Shown one piece after another: positions 36,511 to 44,605 of a DNA stretch of 64,000 nucleotides. Made by a program: the position numbers and the translations under genes. The stretch comes from Reichenbachiella sp. (GTDB lineage: Bacteria; Bacteroidota; Bacteroidia; Cytophagales; Cyclobacteriaceae). Below the pieces are notes generated by a model. The model was not told the DNA's origin, did no database searches, and was given only the letters and a program-made list of their open reading frames with translations. The DNA lies in the NCBI RefSeq assembly GCF_033344935.1, contig NZ_JAWPMM010000001.1:1288001-1352000 (forward strand). Direction: 5' to 3'. Each line of letters opens with the position of its first letter. Positions within the stretch are counted from its first letter, which is position 1.

Positions 36511-36535
36511 GATCCTAAATATAGGATCATTCTTT
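36511..36535 (+). terminator. Hairpin terminator after murI
   Basis: GATCCTA (36511-36517) pairs with TAGGATC (36522-36528) around a 4-nt loop, followed by the T-rich ATTCTTTT. It separates murI from the nuo genes. Confidence 0.65.
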
Positions 36536-36609
36536 TCTGCCTACCAGGAAGGCGAAGTCACTGGAAATTCCTCTGAGAATTCTTAACTTACTTTTTTATT
36601 TAATCACTG

Positions 36610-37650
36610 ATGATAGCATTTTTATTCTATCTCCCATTTCTGTTGGTATTTGTGCTTTTGGCGGTGTATGCCGAACGCAAGGTGTCTGCCTTTATGCAAG
36701 ATCGACTAGGGCCGATGGTGGCGGGTAAATATGGTATTCTGCAAACATTCGCAGATGTATTGAAGATGCTTCAAAAAGAAGATATCATCACCAAATCTGC
36801 GGATAAAGTGCTATTCATATTAGCACCCTTGGTTATTTTCACAGCGATTTTCGCGGGTTTTGCTGTGTTGCCACTTACCTCAGACATTACTGGCTCGCAG
36901 GTAGAAACAGGGATTTATTTCTTAATGGCAGTCATTTCGTTGGATGTCATTGGCATCCTGATGGCTGGCTGGGGATCGAATAGCAAGTTTTCGCTTTTTG
37001 GATCTCTTAGAGCTGTCGCTCAAATTGTGTCTTATGAAATCCCATTGGGTCTTTCAATACTATGTGTGGTCATGGTTACACAAACCCTAAATCTGCAAGA
37101 GATGTCCATCCAGCAGGGATTGCTCAATACTGAAAATACTTATGGCGGATTCCTGGCTTGGAACGTTATGCGTTATCCCATGCTCTGGATTGTTTTCTTG
37201 ATTTACTTCATCGCTTCATTGGCAGAATCGAATCGTACGCCTTTCGATTTACCGGAATCAGAATCTGAACTGATCGGCGGTTTTCATACTGAATATTCAG
37301 GTTTTAGATGGGCGATCATTATGCTAGGCGAATACGGTATGATGCTTCTGGTTTCACTGGTGGCCGTCATTCTGTTCTTTGGAAGTTGGAATACACCATT
37401 ACCGAATATGGGCGCAGTGAAATTAGCAGATTGGACGTCTGGCACGCATGGCACCCTTTTAGGCGATGCTTTGGGGATATTCTGGTTAATCGGAAAAGCT
37501 ATGGTCTTGGTATTTGTGCAAATGTGGGTGCGCTGGACTTACCCTCGTGTGAGAGTAGATCAGATGATGGCTTTGAGCTGGAAGTACCTGACACCGATCG
37601 GGCTGTTTATGGTATTTGTGTGTGGGATTTGGAAATTGTGGATAGGCTAA
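36610..37650 (+). CDS. nuoH: NADH-quinone oxidoreductase subunit H
   Basis: The 346-residue, eight-helix membrane protein contributes to the quinone site of complex I. Landmarks are AERKVSAFMQDRLGP near the N-terminus, SYEIPLGLSI, and the acidic loop ESNRTPFDLPESESELIGGFHTEYSG, which joins the quinone chamber to the proton channels. It is the first gene of the H-to-N cluster; nuoA-G are not upstream (murI is). Confidence 0.96.
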   Translation: MIAFLFYLPFLLVFVLLAVYAERKVSAFMQDRLGPMVAGKYGILQTFADVLKMLQKEDIITKSADKVLFILAPLVIFTAIFAGFAVLPLTSDITGSQVETGIYFLMAVISLDVIGILMAGWGSNSKFSLFGSLRAVAQIVSYEIPLGLSILCVVMVTQTLNLQEMSIQQGLLNTENTYGGFLAWNVMRYPMLWIVFLIYFIASLAESNRTPFDLPESESELIGGFHTEYSGFRWAIIMLGEYGMMLLVSLVAVILFFGSWNTPLPNMGAVKLADWTSGTHGTLLGDALGIFWLIGKAMVLVFVQMWVRWTYPRVRVDQMMALSWKYLTPIGLFMVFVCGIWKLWIG

Positions 37651-37663
37651 CCGACTAAATGAT

Positions 37664-38725
37664 TTGAAACAATATTTTAAAAATATCATCCAAACCACTG
37701 CATCTCTGGCTTATGGCCTGAAGATCACCATGCGCCATTTCTGGCAAGCAAGGACTTCGCGTACGCCCGTGGGAGTAGAGGACAAAACCTATTTCGAGCA
37801 AAAGGATGGGATTGTGACTTTGCAATATCCTTTTGAGCAGTTGCCTGTGCCTGACACCGGCCGGTACCAGCTGAACAATGAAATCGATGATTGTATTGTC
37901 TGTGACAAATGTGCCAAAGTTTGCCCGGTAAACTGTATCGATATAGAGCCGGTACGTGCCGTAGATGAAATCGGCAAAACCTCAGACGGTACGTCTAAAA
38001 GAATTTATGCGGCTAAGTTCGACATCGACATGTCGAAATGTTGCTTCTGTGGACTCTGCACGGTGGTTTGCCCTACGGAGTGTCTCACCATGACCAAGGA
38101 TTACGACTTCAGTGTATTCGATCTGAAAGAGCACAACTTTGAGTTTGGTGAAATGAGTCCTGAATTGGTAGCTGAGAAAAAAGCTGAATTCGAAGCGCAT
38201 CAGGCTGAAAAGGAAAAAGCAAAAGCAGCAGCGGCTGCAGCAAAAGCAGATACTGCGACTTCAGGTGAGACTAGCGAAAAGCCTAAAACTGGCGGGTTTA
38301 AACCAAAAGTGAAAATGGGTAAGCCGGCAGTGAAGAAGATAGAAGATGGAAGTCCGAAGTCGGAAGCAGCGGATGCCAAGCCAGCAAGGCCAGCTTTCAA
38401 GCCGAAAGTAAAACCTGCTGTGAAGAAGGCAGAAGACGGAAGTCAGAAGTCGGAAGCTGAGAATACTAAGCCTAACGCCCAAAGTTCAAAGCCAGTCTTT
38501 AAGCCGAAGGTGAAACCAGTGGTGAAGAAGCAGGAAGACTCAGGAGTGGACGTTTCAAAGTCGGAGGATAAACCAAAAGCTGCGAAACCTGTCTTCAAAC
38601 CTAAGGTAAAGACGGTAGTGAAGAAGACAGAAGACGGAAGTCAGAAGTCGGAAGGTTCAAAGCCTAAAGCCCAAAGCCCAAGGCCAGTTTTTCGACCTAA
38701 GATCAAACCCAAGAAGAAAGATTAA
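37664..38725 (+). CDS. nuoI: NADH-quinone oxidoreductase subunit I with long repetitive C-terminal tail
   Basis: The core (about 1-165) has two 4Fe-4S motifs, CIVCDKCAKVCP and CCFCGLCTVVCP, which carry electrons towards quinone. NuoI is usually 150-200 residues; this one has 353. Residues about 170-206 are Ala/Lys-rich. About 207-353 are four imperfect repeats of the form FKPKVKP-VVKK-EDGSQKSE-KP, strongly basic. The TTG start is used because the helix before Met23 aligns with the normal NuoI N-terminus. The next gene begins at the base after the stop. The tail is probably disordered and its role unknown. Confidence 0.93.
   Translation: MKQYFKNIIQTTASLAYGLKITMRHFWQARTSRTPVGVEDKTYFEQKDGIVTLQYPFEQLPVPDTGRYQLNNEIDDCIVCDKCAKVCPVNCIDIEPVRAVDEIGKTSDGTSKRIYAAKFDIDMSKCCFCGLCTVVCPTECLTMTKDYDFSVFDLKEHNFEFGEMSPELVAEKKAEFEAHQAEKEKAKAAAAAAKADTATSGETSEKPKTGGFKPKVKMGKPAVKKIEDGSPKSEAADAKPARPAFKPKVKPAVKKAEDGSQKSEAENTKPNAQSSKPVFKPKVKPVVKKQEDSGVDVSKSEDKPKAAKPVFKPKVKTVVKKTEDGSQKSEGSKPKAQSPRPVFRPKIKPKKKD
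38281..38722 (+). repeat. Four imperfect tandem repeats inside the 3' end of nuoI
   Basis: About 100-bp units recur at roughly 38320, 38420, 38520 and 38620. Each starts with a GTGAAGAAG-like segment; three of the four carry GAAGACGGAAGTCAGAAGTCGG or a near copy. Unit three has diverged. The motif CCTAAAGCCCAAAGCCCA near the end is a shorter internal repeat. Confidence 0.85.
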
Positions 38726-39253
38726 ATGGAGGGATTGAACGTCATCGCATTTTATATCCTGGCCGGATTCTCCGTGTTTTCTGCCTTAGGGATTCTTTTT
38801 GCCAAAAACGTGGTGCATGCGGTATTTATGCTGGTGCTGGTGTTTTTGGGCATTGCGGGAGTATTCATTATTTCTAATGCGGAGTTTGTGGGTGTGACCC
38901 AGATCATGATTTATATAGGCGGTGTCTTGATCTTGATGATGTTTGGTATTATGCTCTCGCATCGGATTGATGGCAATAGATTAGAAACTCAAAACCGCAA
39001 TGTGGTGGTTGGGAGTTTGATTGGTTTGGGTCTGTTGGGCGTGCTGTTGTATCCCATCCAAGGTGGCTTTCCATTATACAATTTTGAGAAGGGCGCAGAA
39101 ATCGGATTGAATGTAACCGAGCAGATCGGTGTACACCTGATGACCACCGAACTGATTGCGCTGGAAGTAACTGCTGTGCTGCTCCTGATGGCGCTGGTAG
39201 GGGCGGCCTATATCGCTGGCCACAACTTAAAAAAGAAACATGGTACCGATTGA
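38726..39253 (+). CDS. nuoJ: NADH-quinone oxidoreductase subunit J
   Basis: The 175-residue, five-helix membrane subunit. The conserved pi-bulge helix is recognisable (FVGVTQIMIYIGGVLILMMFGIML), as is the opening GFSVFSALGILFAKNVVHAVF. It overlaps nuoK by 14 bp. Confidence 0.95.
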   Translation: MEGLNVIAFYILAGFSVFSALGILFAKNVVHAVFMLVLVFLGIAGVFIISNAEFVGVTQIMIYIGGVLILMMFGIMLSHRIDGNRLETQNRNVVVGSLIGLGLLGVLLYPIQGGFPLYNFEKGAEIGLNVTEQIGVHLMTTELIALEVTAVLLLMALVGAAYIAGHNLKKKHGTD

Positions 39254-39542
39254 GCATTATATCATATTTAGCGCCCTGCTATTGTCGATTGGGCTTGTGA
39301 TCATCCTGATCAAAAGGAGTGTGATCATGATTCTCGCTGGTGTGGAGTTGATCCTCAATGCCGCCAATATCAACTTGATCGCTTTCTCGCAAAACGACCC
39401 GAATCTGACTGGTCAGATGATGACATTATTCGTGATTGTGGTAGCAGTGGCTGAATCGGCCGTGGCACTGGCGATCGTCTATCAGATATTCAGACATCAG
39501 GGCGTATCCGATGTCGACCAACTCAACGAACTCAAAGGGTGA
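39240..39542 (+). CDS. nuoK: NADH-quinone oxidoreductase subunit K
   Basis: The 100-residue, three-helix subunit of normal length. It has the two conserved membrane glutamates in the expected context (MILAGVELILNAANINLIAF and VVAVAESAVALAIVYQ), which form part of the proton path. Confidence 0.96.
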   Translation: MVPIEHYIIFSALLLSIGLVIILIKRSVIMILAGVELILNAANINLIAFSQNDPNLTGQMMTLFVIVVAVAESAVALAIVYQIFRHQGVSDVDQLNELKG

Positions 39543-41491
39543 TGTTAAAGTACACTGACATACTACCATTGATGATTCTATTCTTACCACTTGTCGGTGG
39601 AATACTATCGTATTTAGTCCCAAATAAACGATCAGGTTTGATAGCGGTGATTACTGCGACTCTCATTTTAGTTTATTCGGTAAGTGCATTCTTTTATATA
39701 CCATTTGAAACTGGTTTAGATTTGGATTGGATTACAGCAGGTAATCAAGTGTTCCAAGTAGGATTGTACTATGACCAAATATCGGGGATCATGTGTATCG
39801 TCGTGGCTATTGTAGCTTTATTGGTCTCTATATTCTCTTTGGAATACATGAAGCATGATGCGGCACAGCCCCGATATTTTGCCCTATTAGGTCTTTTTGC
39901 TTTTTCGATGTATGGCATTGTGTTGTCTTCGAACCTGCTACTCACTTTTATTTTCTGGGAATTAGTAGGATTTAGTTCTTATCTCTTAATCGGATTTTGG
40001 TTTGAAAAAGCAGCACCACCGATTTCGTCATTCAAAGCTTTTCTCATGAACAAAGTGGGTGATGTTGGATTCTTGCTTGGTATATTCATCCTGTTCGCTT
40101 ATTTCAAAACATTAAATATTCAAGCACTCATTGGATTAGACCTATCACAATCGGGTATCCCTAGTTCACTATTGATCACGATGGGCATCGGGCTGTTTTT
40201 AGCAGCCGTTGGTAAGTCGGCGCAGTTTCCACTGCAGACTTGGCTACCAGATGCGATGACCGGCCCTACGCCTGTTTCGGCATTGATTCATGCAGCTACG
40301 ATGGTTGCGGCTGGTGTGTATTTGATGGTGCGCATCTTTCCATTACTCGTGCCAGAGGTGCTTGCCATTATTGGCATCGTAGGGGGTATCACTGCCTTTA
40401 TGGGTGCTTTTGCCGCATTCGCGCAAAATGACATCAAGAAGATATTGGCCTATTCTACTGTGTCGCAGTTGGGCTACATGATCATGGCGGTTGGGGCAGG
40501 GTTTCCGGTAGCGGCTTTCATGCATCTTACTACCCATGCCTTCTTCAAAGCCGGCTTGTTTTTATGTTCTGGTAGCATCATTCATTACTATCATGAAACT
40601 AATCAGGATCACGACTTTGATGCCCAAGACATCACCAATATGGGTGGCTTGCGAAAAGTGTTGCCAGTTACATTTACGGCATTTACGCTTTGTATGCTGG
40701 CTTTGGCTGGCCTGCCTTTGTTTTCTGGTTTCCTTTCTAAAGAAATGATTTTGAATGGATTGGCTTCGAGCCAATTGCCGTTTGTTGTGGTCTTTTTCGG
40801 CTTCGCATCGGTCTTTATGACGGCTGCCTATATGGCTCGTTTGTATTTCAAAGTATTCTTTAATAACGGTGAGCAAAAGGAAAAGTATTCGGAAGCTTTG
40901 GTCATAAAAGTGCCACTGATCGTTCTTTCGCTCTTGTCTTTGGGTTTTGTCTTTTCTGCCAATCCCATCAACCCAAACAGCAGCTGGCTACTTCCCATAT
41001 TATCGAGTTTTAATGGCAGCGCCATTGCTCAGCATTTTAGTTTGATTCCAGTATTGTCGATCGCTTTGGCGTTGGCTGGTCTGGCATTTTCTTATTTCTA
41101 TATAGAAAAGAAAATGTTCGAGGGCTTGGTTAATGGCATCAAGACAGTAGCCTATTCTTTATCGAATAAAAACTTTTATCTCGACGAAATATATAAAGTG
41201 GCGATCGTACGTGGCGCTTTGCTATTGGCGAAAGCCGCCTATTGGTGGGATCAGAAGGTGGTAGACCGAGTGGTCAATCTGATCGGGGAGACGCAAGTCG
41301 TAGTGGCCTATCTGACGGGCTGGTTTGACCGAACTGTGGTGGATGGCGGCGTGAAACTCCTGACCTGGACGGTCAATTTTGCGGGCAACCGCACCAGACA
41401 AATGCAAGGCGGAAACCTACAGGCATACTTGGCCTGGGCGGTCTTTGGTTTGCTGCTGATTTTTTACTTTTTTGAATTATTGATTGGATAA
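39542..41491 (+). CDS. nuoL: NADH-quinone oxidoreductase subunit L
   Basis: The roughly 649-residue antiporter-like subunit has the DAMTGPTPVSALIHAATMVAAGVYL core and the QNDIKKILAYSTVSQLGYM helix with its conserved lysine. It also has the C-terminal lateral-helix region that clamps the membrane arm. The ATG at 39542 overlaps the nuoK stop (TGATG); a GTG one codon earlier is also possible. Confidence 0.96.
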   Translation: MLKYTDILPLMILFLPLVGGILSYLVPNKRSGLIAVITATLILVYSVSAFFYIPFETGLDLDWITAGNQVFQVGLYYDQISGIMCIVVAIVALLVSIFSLEYMKHDAAQPRYFALLGLFAFSMYGIVLSSNLLLTFIFWELVGFSSYLLIGFWFEKAAPPISSFKAFLMNKVGDVGFLLGIFILFAYFKTLNIQALIGLDLSQSGIPSSLLITMGIGLFLAAVGKSAQFPLQTWLPDAMTGPTPVSALIHAATMVAAGVYLMVRIFPLLVPEVLAIIGIVGGITAFMGAFAAFAQNDIKKILAYSTVSQLGYMIMAVGAGFPVAAFMHLTTHAFFKAGLFLCSGSIIHYYHETNQDHDFDAQDITNMGGLRKVLPVTFTAFTLCMLALAGLPLFSGFLSKEMILNGLASSQLPFVVVFFGFASVFMTAAYMARLYFKVFFNNGEQKEKYSEALVIKVPLIVLSLLSLGFVFSANPINPNSSWLLPILSSFNGSAIAQHFSLIPVLSIALALAGLAFSYFYIEKKMFEGLVNGIKTVAYSLSNKNFYLDEIYKVAIVRGALLLAKAAYWWDQKVVDRVVNLIGETQVVVAYLTGWFDRTVVDGGVKLLTWTVNFAGNRTRQMQGGNLQAYLAWAVFGLLLIFYFFELLIG

Positions 41492-41493
41492 AT

Positions 41494-43131
41494 ATGGTAA
41501 TGGATCATTTACTTTCTTGGTTGGTCTTTATTCCGCTCATCGCTGCAGTGGTGATGGTGATAATACCGCAATCACAAAGCCATTTCTACAAGTGGGTGGC
41601 GCTAGGTGCTTTGGCGCTAGTGACGGTACTTTCGGTCGTGCTGGTTTGTTCTTTCGATAAAGACGTATCGGGTTACGGTGCTGAGAGCATGCAATTCACG
41701 CAGCAGCTAGATTGGATCCAACTCAACATTGGTTCATTTGGTAGCCTGCTGATACAATATTATCTAGGCGTAGATGGATTGAGTTTGGCGTTGGTGCTTC
41801 TGTCGGCCATCGTGCTATTCATTGGCGTGATTTCCAGCTGGAATATCAAACAGAACGTGCAAGGTTACTTTTTGCTATATATGGTGCTCAGTACGAGTGT
41901 TATAGGCTGTTTTGTGGCGTTGGACTTCTTTCTCTTCTACCTGTTTTTCGAATTCATGCTTTTGCCGATGTATTTCTTGATCGGCATATGGGGAGGCAAA
42001 CGAAGGGCTTATGCTTCCATCAAATTCTTCATTTATACACTCGTCGGGTCGTTGTTGATTCTGATGGTGATGATAGGGCTGAACCTTTCTGTGGTTCAAA
42101 ACCCTGATTCTACGATCCATACGTTCGATATTATGAAAATGATGAATCCAGAGAATTTCATCTCTGGCTCACTGCTGTCTTTGGATTTCGACGGTCAGTT
42201 GTTTGGATTGACTTATAGAGCCTGGGCATTCATTCTTTTAATTATTGGTTTTGCCATCAAATTGCCTGCCGTGCCAGTGCACACCTGGTTACCCGATGCG
42301 CACGTGGAGGCACCTACGCCGATATCAGTGGTCTTAGCTGGTATCTTATTGAAAATTGGTGGATATGGATTTTATCGAATTGGCTATACGATCTTCCCTG
42401 ATGGGGCGATGGAATATGGCTGGTGGATTGCACTCATAGGTGTAATAGCCATTGTATATGCGGCCTTTGTGGCGATGTCGCAAGCCGACCTCAAAAGATT
42501 AATCGCCTATTCATCTGTTTCTCACATGGGATTTGTGATGTTAGGTATGGCAGCATTGACAGTGGAGGGCAGTGCTGGAGCGTTGTTTCAGATGTTTAGC
42601 CATGGCATCATCTCCGCCTTACTGTTTTTGATGGCGGGTGTACTATATGATCGTACGGGTGATCGAATGATAGCTAACTACAGCGGTTTGGCTACTAAGA
42701 TGCCTTGGTATAGTGTGGCCGTGATTATTTCATTCTTTGCTGCTTTGGGTCTACCAGGATTCTCAGGTTTTATTGCTGAGTTTTTAGTGTTGGTCGGCGC
42801 TTTCGATGGCGCTATCAATGGTTCTATCGTGGATGTTTTTATGCCGATTCTAGGTCTGCTTGGCTTGGTGCTAGGCGCTGCTTATTTCCTTTGGACGATC
42901 CAGCGCATGTTTTTTGGTAATTATTGGGTGAAAGAAGAAAGCTGGCAATTGCCGGATCTGAATGCGCGCGAATTGATAATGATCATCCCGCTGGTGATTT
43001 TGGCACTGCTCTTCGGGATATTCCCAGGACTACTACTCGACTTGGCCAACGAGTCGGTGATGGGATTTGTAGAATATGTAAACACGCAAGGGGAGTTGAA
43101 CCTTGAGGTGATAAAAGCTGTCGTACGATGA
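41494..43131 (+). CDS. nuoM: NADH-quinone oxidoreductase subunit M
   Basis: The 545-residue antiporter-like subunit. LPAVPVHTWLPDAHVEAPTP and SQADLKRLIAYSSVSHMGFV carry the conserved channel residues. The length is near the family norm, though somewhat long in the early loop. It starts 2 bp after nuoL and overlaps nuoN by 4 bp. Confidence 0.96.
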   Translation: MVMDHLLSWLVFIPLIAAVVMVIIPQSQSHFYKWVALGALALVTVLSVVLVCSFDKDVSGYGAESMQFTQQLDWIQLNIGSFGSLLIQYYLGVDGLSLALVLLSAIVLFIGVISSWNIKQNVQGYFLLYMVLSTSVIGCFVALDFFLFYLFFEFMLLPMYFLIGIWGGKRRAYASIKFFIYTLVGSLLILMVMIGLNLSVVQNPDSTIHTFDIMKMMNPENFISGSLLSLDFDGQLFGLTYRAWAFILLIIGFAIKLPAVPVHTWLPDAHVEAPTPISVVLAGILLKIGGYGFYRIGYTIFPDGAMEYGWWIALIGVIAIVYAAFVAMSQADLKRLIAYSSVSHMGFVMLGMAALTVEGSAGALFQMFSHGIISALLFLMAGVLYDRTGDRMIANYSGLATKMPWYSVAVIISFFAALGLPGFSGFIAEFLVLVGAFDGAINGSIVDVFMPILGLLGLVLGAAYFLWTIQRMFFGNYWVKEESWQLPDLNARELIMIIPLVILALLFGIFPGLLLDLANESVMGFVEYVNTQGELNLEVIKAVVR

Positions 43132-44597
43132 GTCTGAGTTCACTGAACGATCAAATACAGGCCATTATTGGAGACTTTGGGGTGTTGCTCCCAGAGGCTA
43201 CATTGATATTGGGCAGTTTTGCCTTGATCATTTTGCAATTGATATTAAAGGATAAAGGCGCCTCCGTCAAGACCGTCAGCAGTCTTTTCTTGCTGGGGTT
43301 GATCTCTTTGTCCGTATCCACATCCTCAAGTTATGGAACGTATTTTAATGGATTACTGTCCTTGTCTCCCATCACAGGATTGGCTAAGCCATTTTTTATA
43401 CTAGTCACTGGTTTTGTTTTGCTTTTCCCGAAAGGAGAGGACCTGTTGAAAAGAGGTGAGTATCATTTTCTGTTGCTGATGATCCTGCTCGGATCTATGC
43501 TGGTGATCGAGGTAAACAATCTATTGCTCTTTTACCTAGCACTGGAATTGATTTCTATCACGTCTTATATTCTGATTACTTTCAATTTTGATAAAAAAGG
43601 ATTTGAGGCAGGGATCAAATATTTGCTGTTTGGAGCCATGGCTAGTGGACTGATGCTGTATGGCCTGTCGTTGATTTATGGCCTTACAGGTACGCTACAA
43701 ATTGATCAAATTGGCCTGTTTCTGGCTCAAGAGACTGACTTAGGCCATTGGCTGCCTTCGGCCTTGGTGCTGTTCTTTGTGGGGATTTGGTTTAAGTTGT
43801 CACTGGCACCGATGCACATTTGGTCGCCAGATGTGTATGAAGCTGGGCCTACTCCGGTGGCCGCCTATATCTCTATCTTGCCTAAGGCTGCCGTGCTGAT
43901 TTTCTTCGGGCAATTCGTCATCAACACGGGTCTTGATTTGATTGATTTCGATTGGAAGCTCGTGTTTGCTGGATTGGCTTTAGCGAGTATGTTCATTGGC
44001 AATCTCTCCGCGCTAAGTCAGAGCAATGCCAAACGAATGATGGCTTATTCGTCTATCGCACACTCAGGCATGCTCATCATCGGAATTATCGTGGGCAATG
44101 CTTTTGGCATCCAATCCATGCTGTTTTATACCATCGTTTATGGTTTTATGAATCTGGGGGCTTTCTATGTGATTGACTTGTTTCAGAAGCAGGGGTTTGA
44201 AAAAATTGAGGACTTGTCTGGCCTTGGGCGTCAGGTGCCGTGGCTAGGCGTATGTACAGTAGTGATTATGATTGCGCTGGCAGGGCTGCCTCCAACGGGA
44301 GGGTTTACTGCGAAGCTATTGATGTTCACCTCGCTGTGGGAATATTACCAAACCGAAGGACAAAGCTATCTGGTTTGGTTATTTGGTTTTGGGTTGTTGA
44401 ATACGGCCATTTCCTTATTTTATTATCTCAAAATCCCGTATTATCTATTTGTTCACTCGAGTGAAAACAAAAAAGAAATAAATTTTTCGATAAAAGATGG
44501 CACTATTGTGGCTATCATCGTGTTCCTAGTTTTATTATCATTCTTTAAAGCCGACCTATTGCTGAACGTATTAAATCAGTTTAACTTTGCACTTTAA
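43128..44597 (+). CDS. nuoN: NADH-quinone oxidoreductase subunit N
   Basis: The 489-residue antiporter-like subunit. It contains LSLAPMHIWSPDVYEAGPTPV and QSNAKRMMAYSSIAHSGMLI, the NuoN versions of the channel motifs. It is the last nuo gene here and is followed after 8 bp by purF. Confidence 0.95.
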   Translation: MSLSSLNDQIQAIIGDFGVLLPEATLILGSFALIILQLILKDKGASVKTVSSLFLLGLISLSVSTSSSYGTYFNGLLSLSPITGLAKPFFILVTGFVLLFPKGEDLLKRGEYHFLLLMILLGSMLVIEVNNLLLFYLALELISITSYILITFNFDKKGFEAGIKYLLFGAMASGLMLYGLSLIYGLTGTLQIDQIGLFLAQETDLGHWLPSALVLFFVGIWFKLSLAPMHIWSPDVYEAGPTPVAAYISILPKAAVLIFFGQFVINTGLDLIDFDWKLVFAGLALASMFIGNLSALSQSNAKRMMAYSSIAHSGMLIIGIIVGNAFGIQSMLFYTIVYGFMNLGAFYVIDLFQKQGFEKIEDLSGLGRQVPWLGVCTVVIMIALAGLPPTGGFTAKLLMFTSLWEYYQTEGQSYLVWLFGFGLLNTAISLFYYLKIPYYLFVHSSENKKEINFSIKDGTIVAIIVFLVLLSFFKADLLLNVLNQFNFAL

Positions 44598-44605
44598 GAA
44601 GTGAT

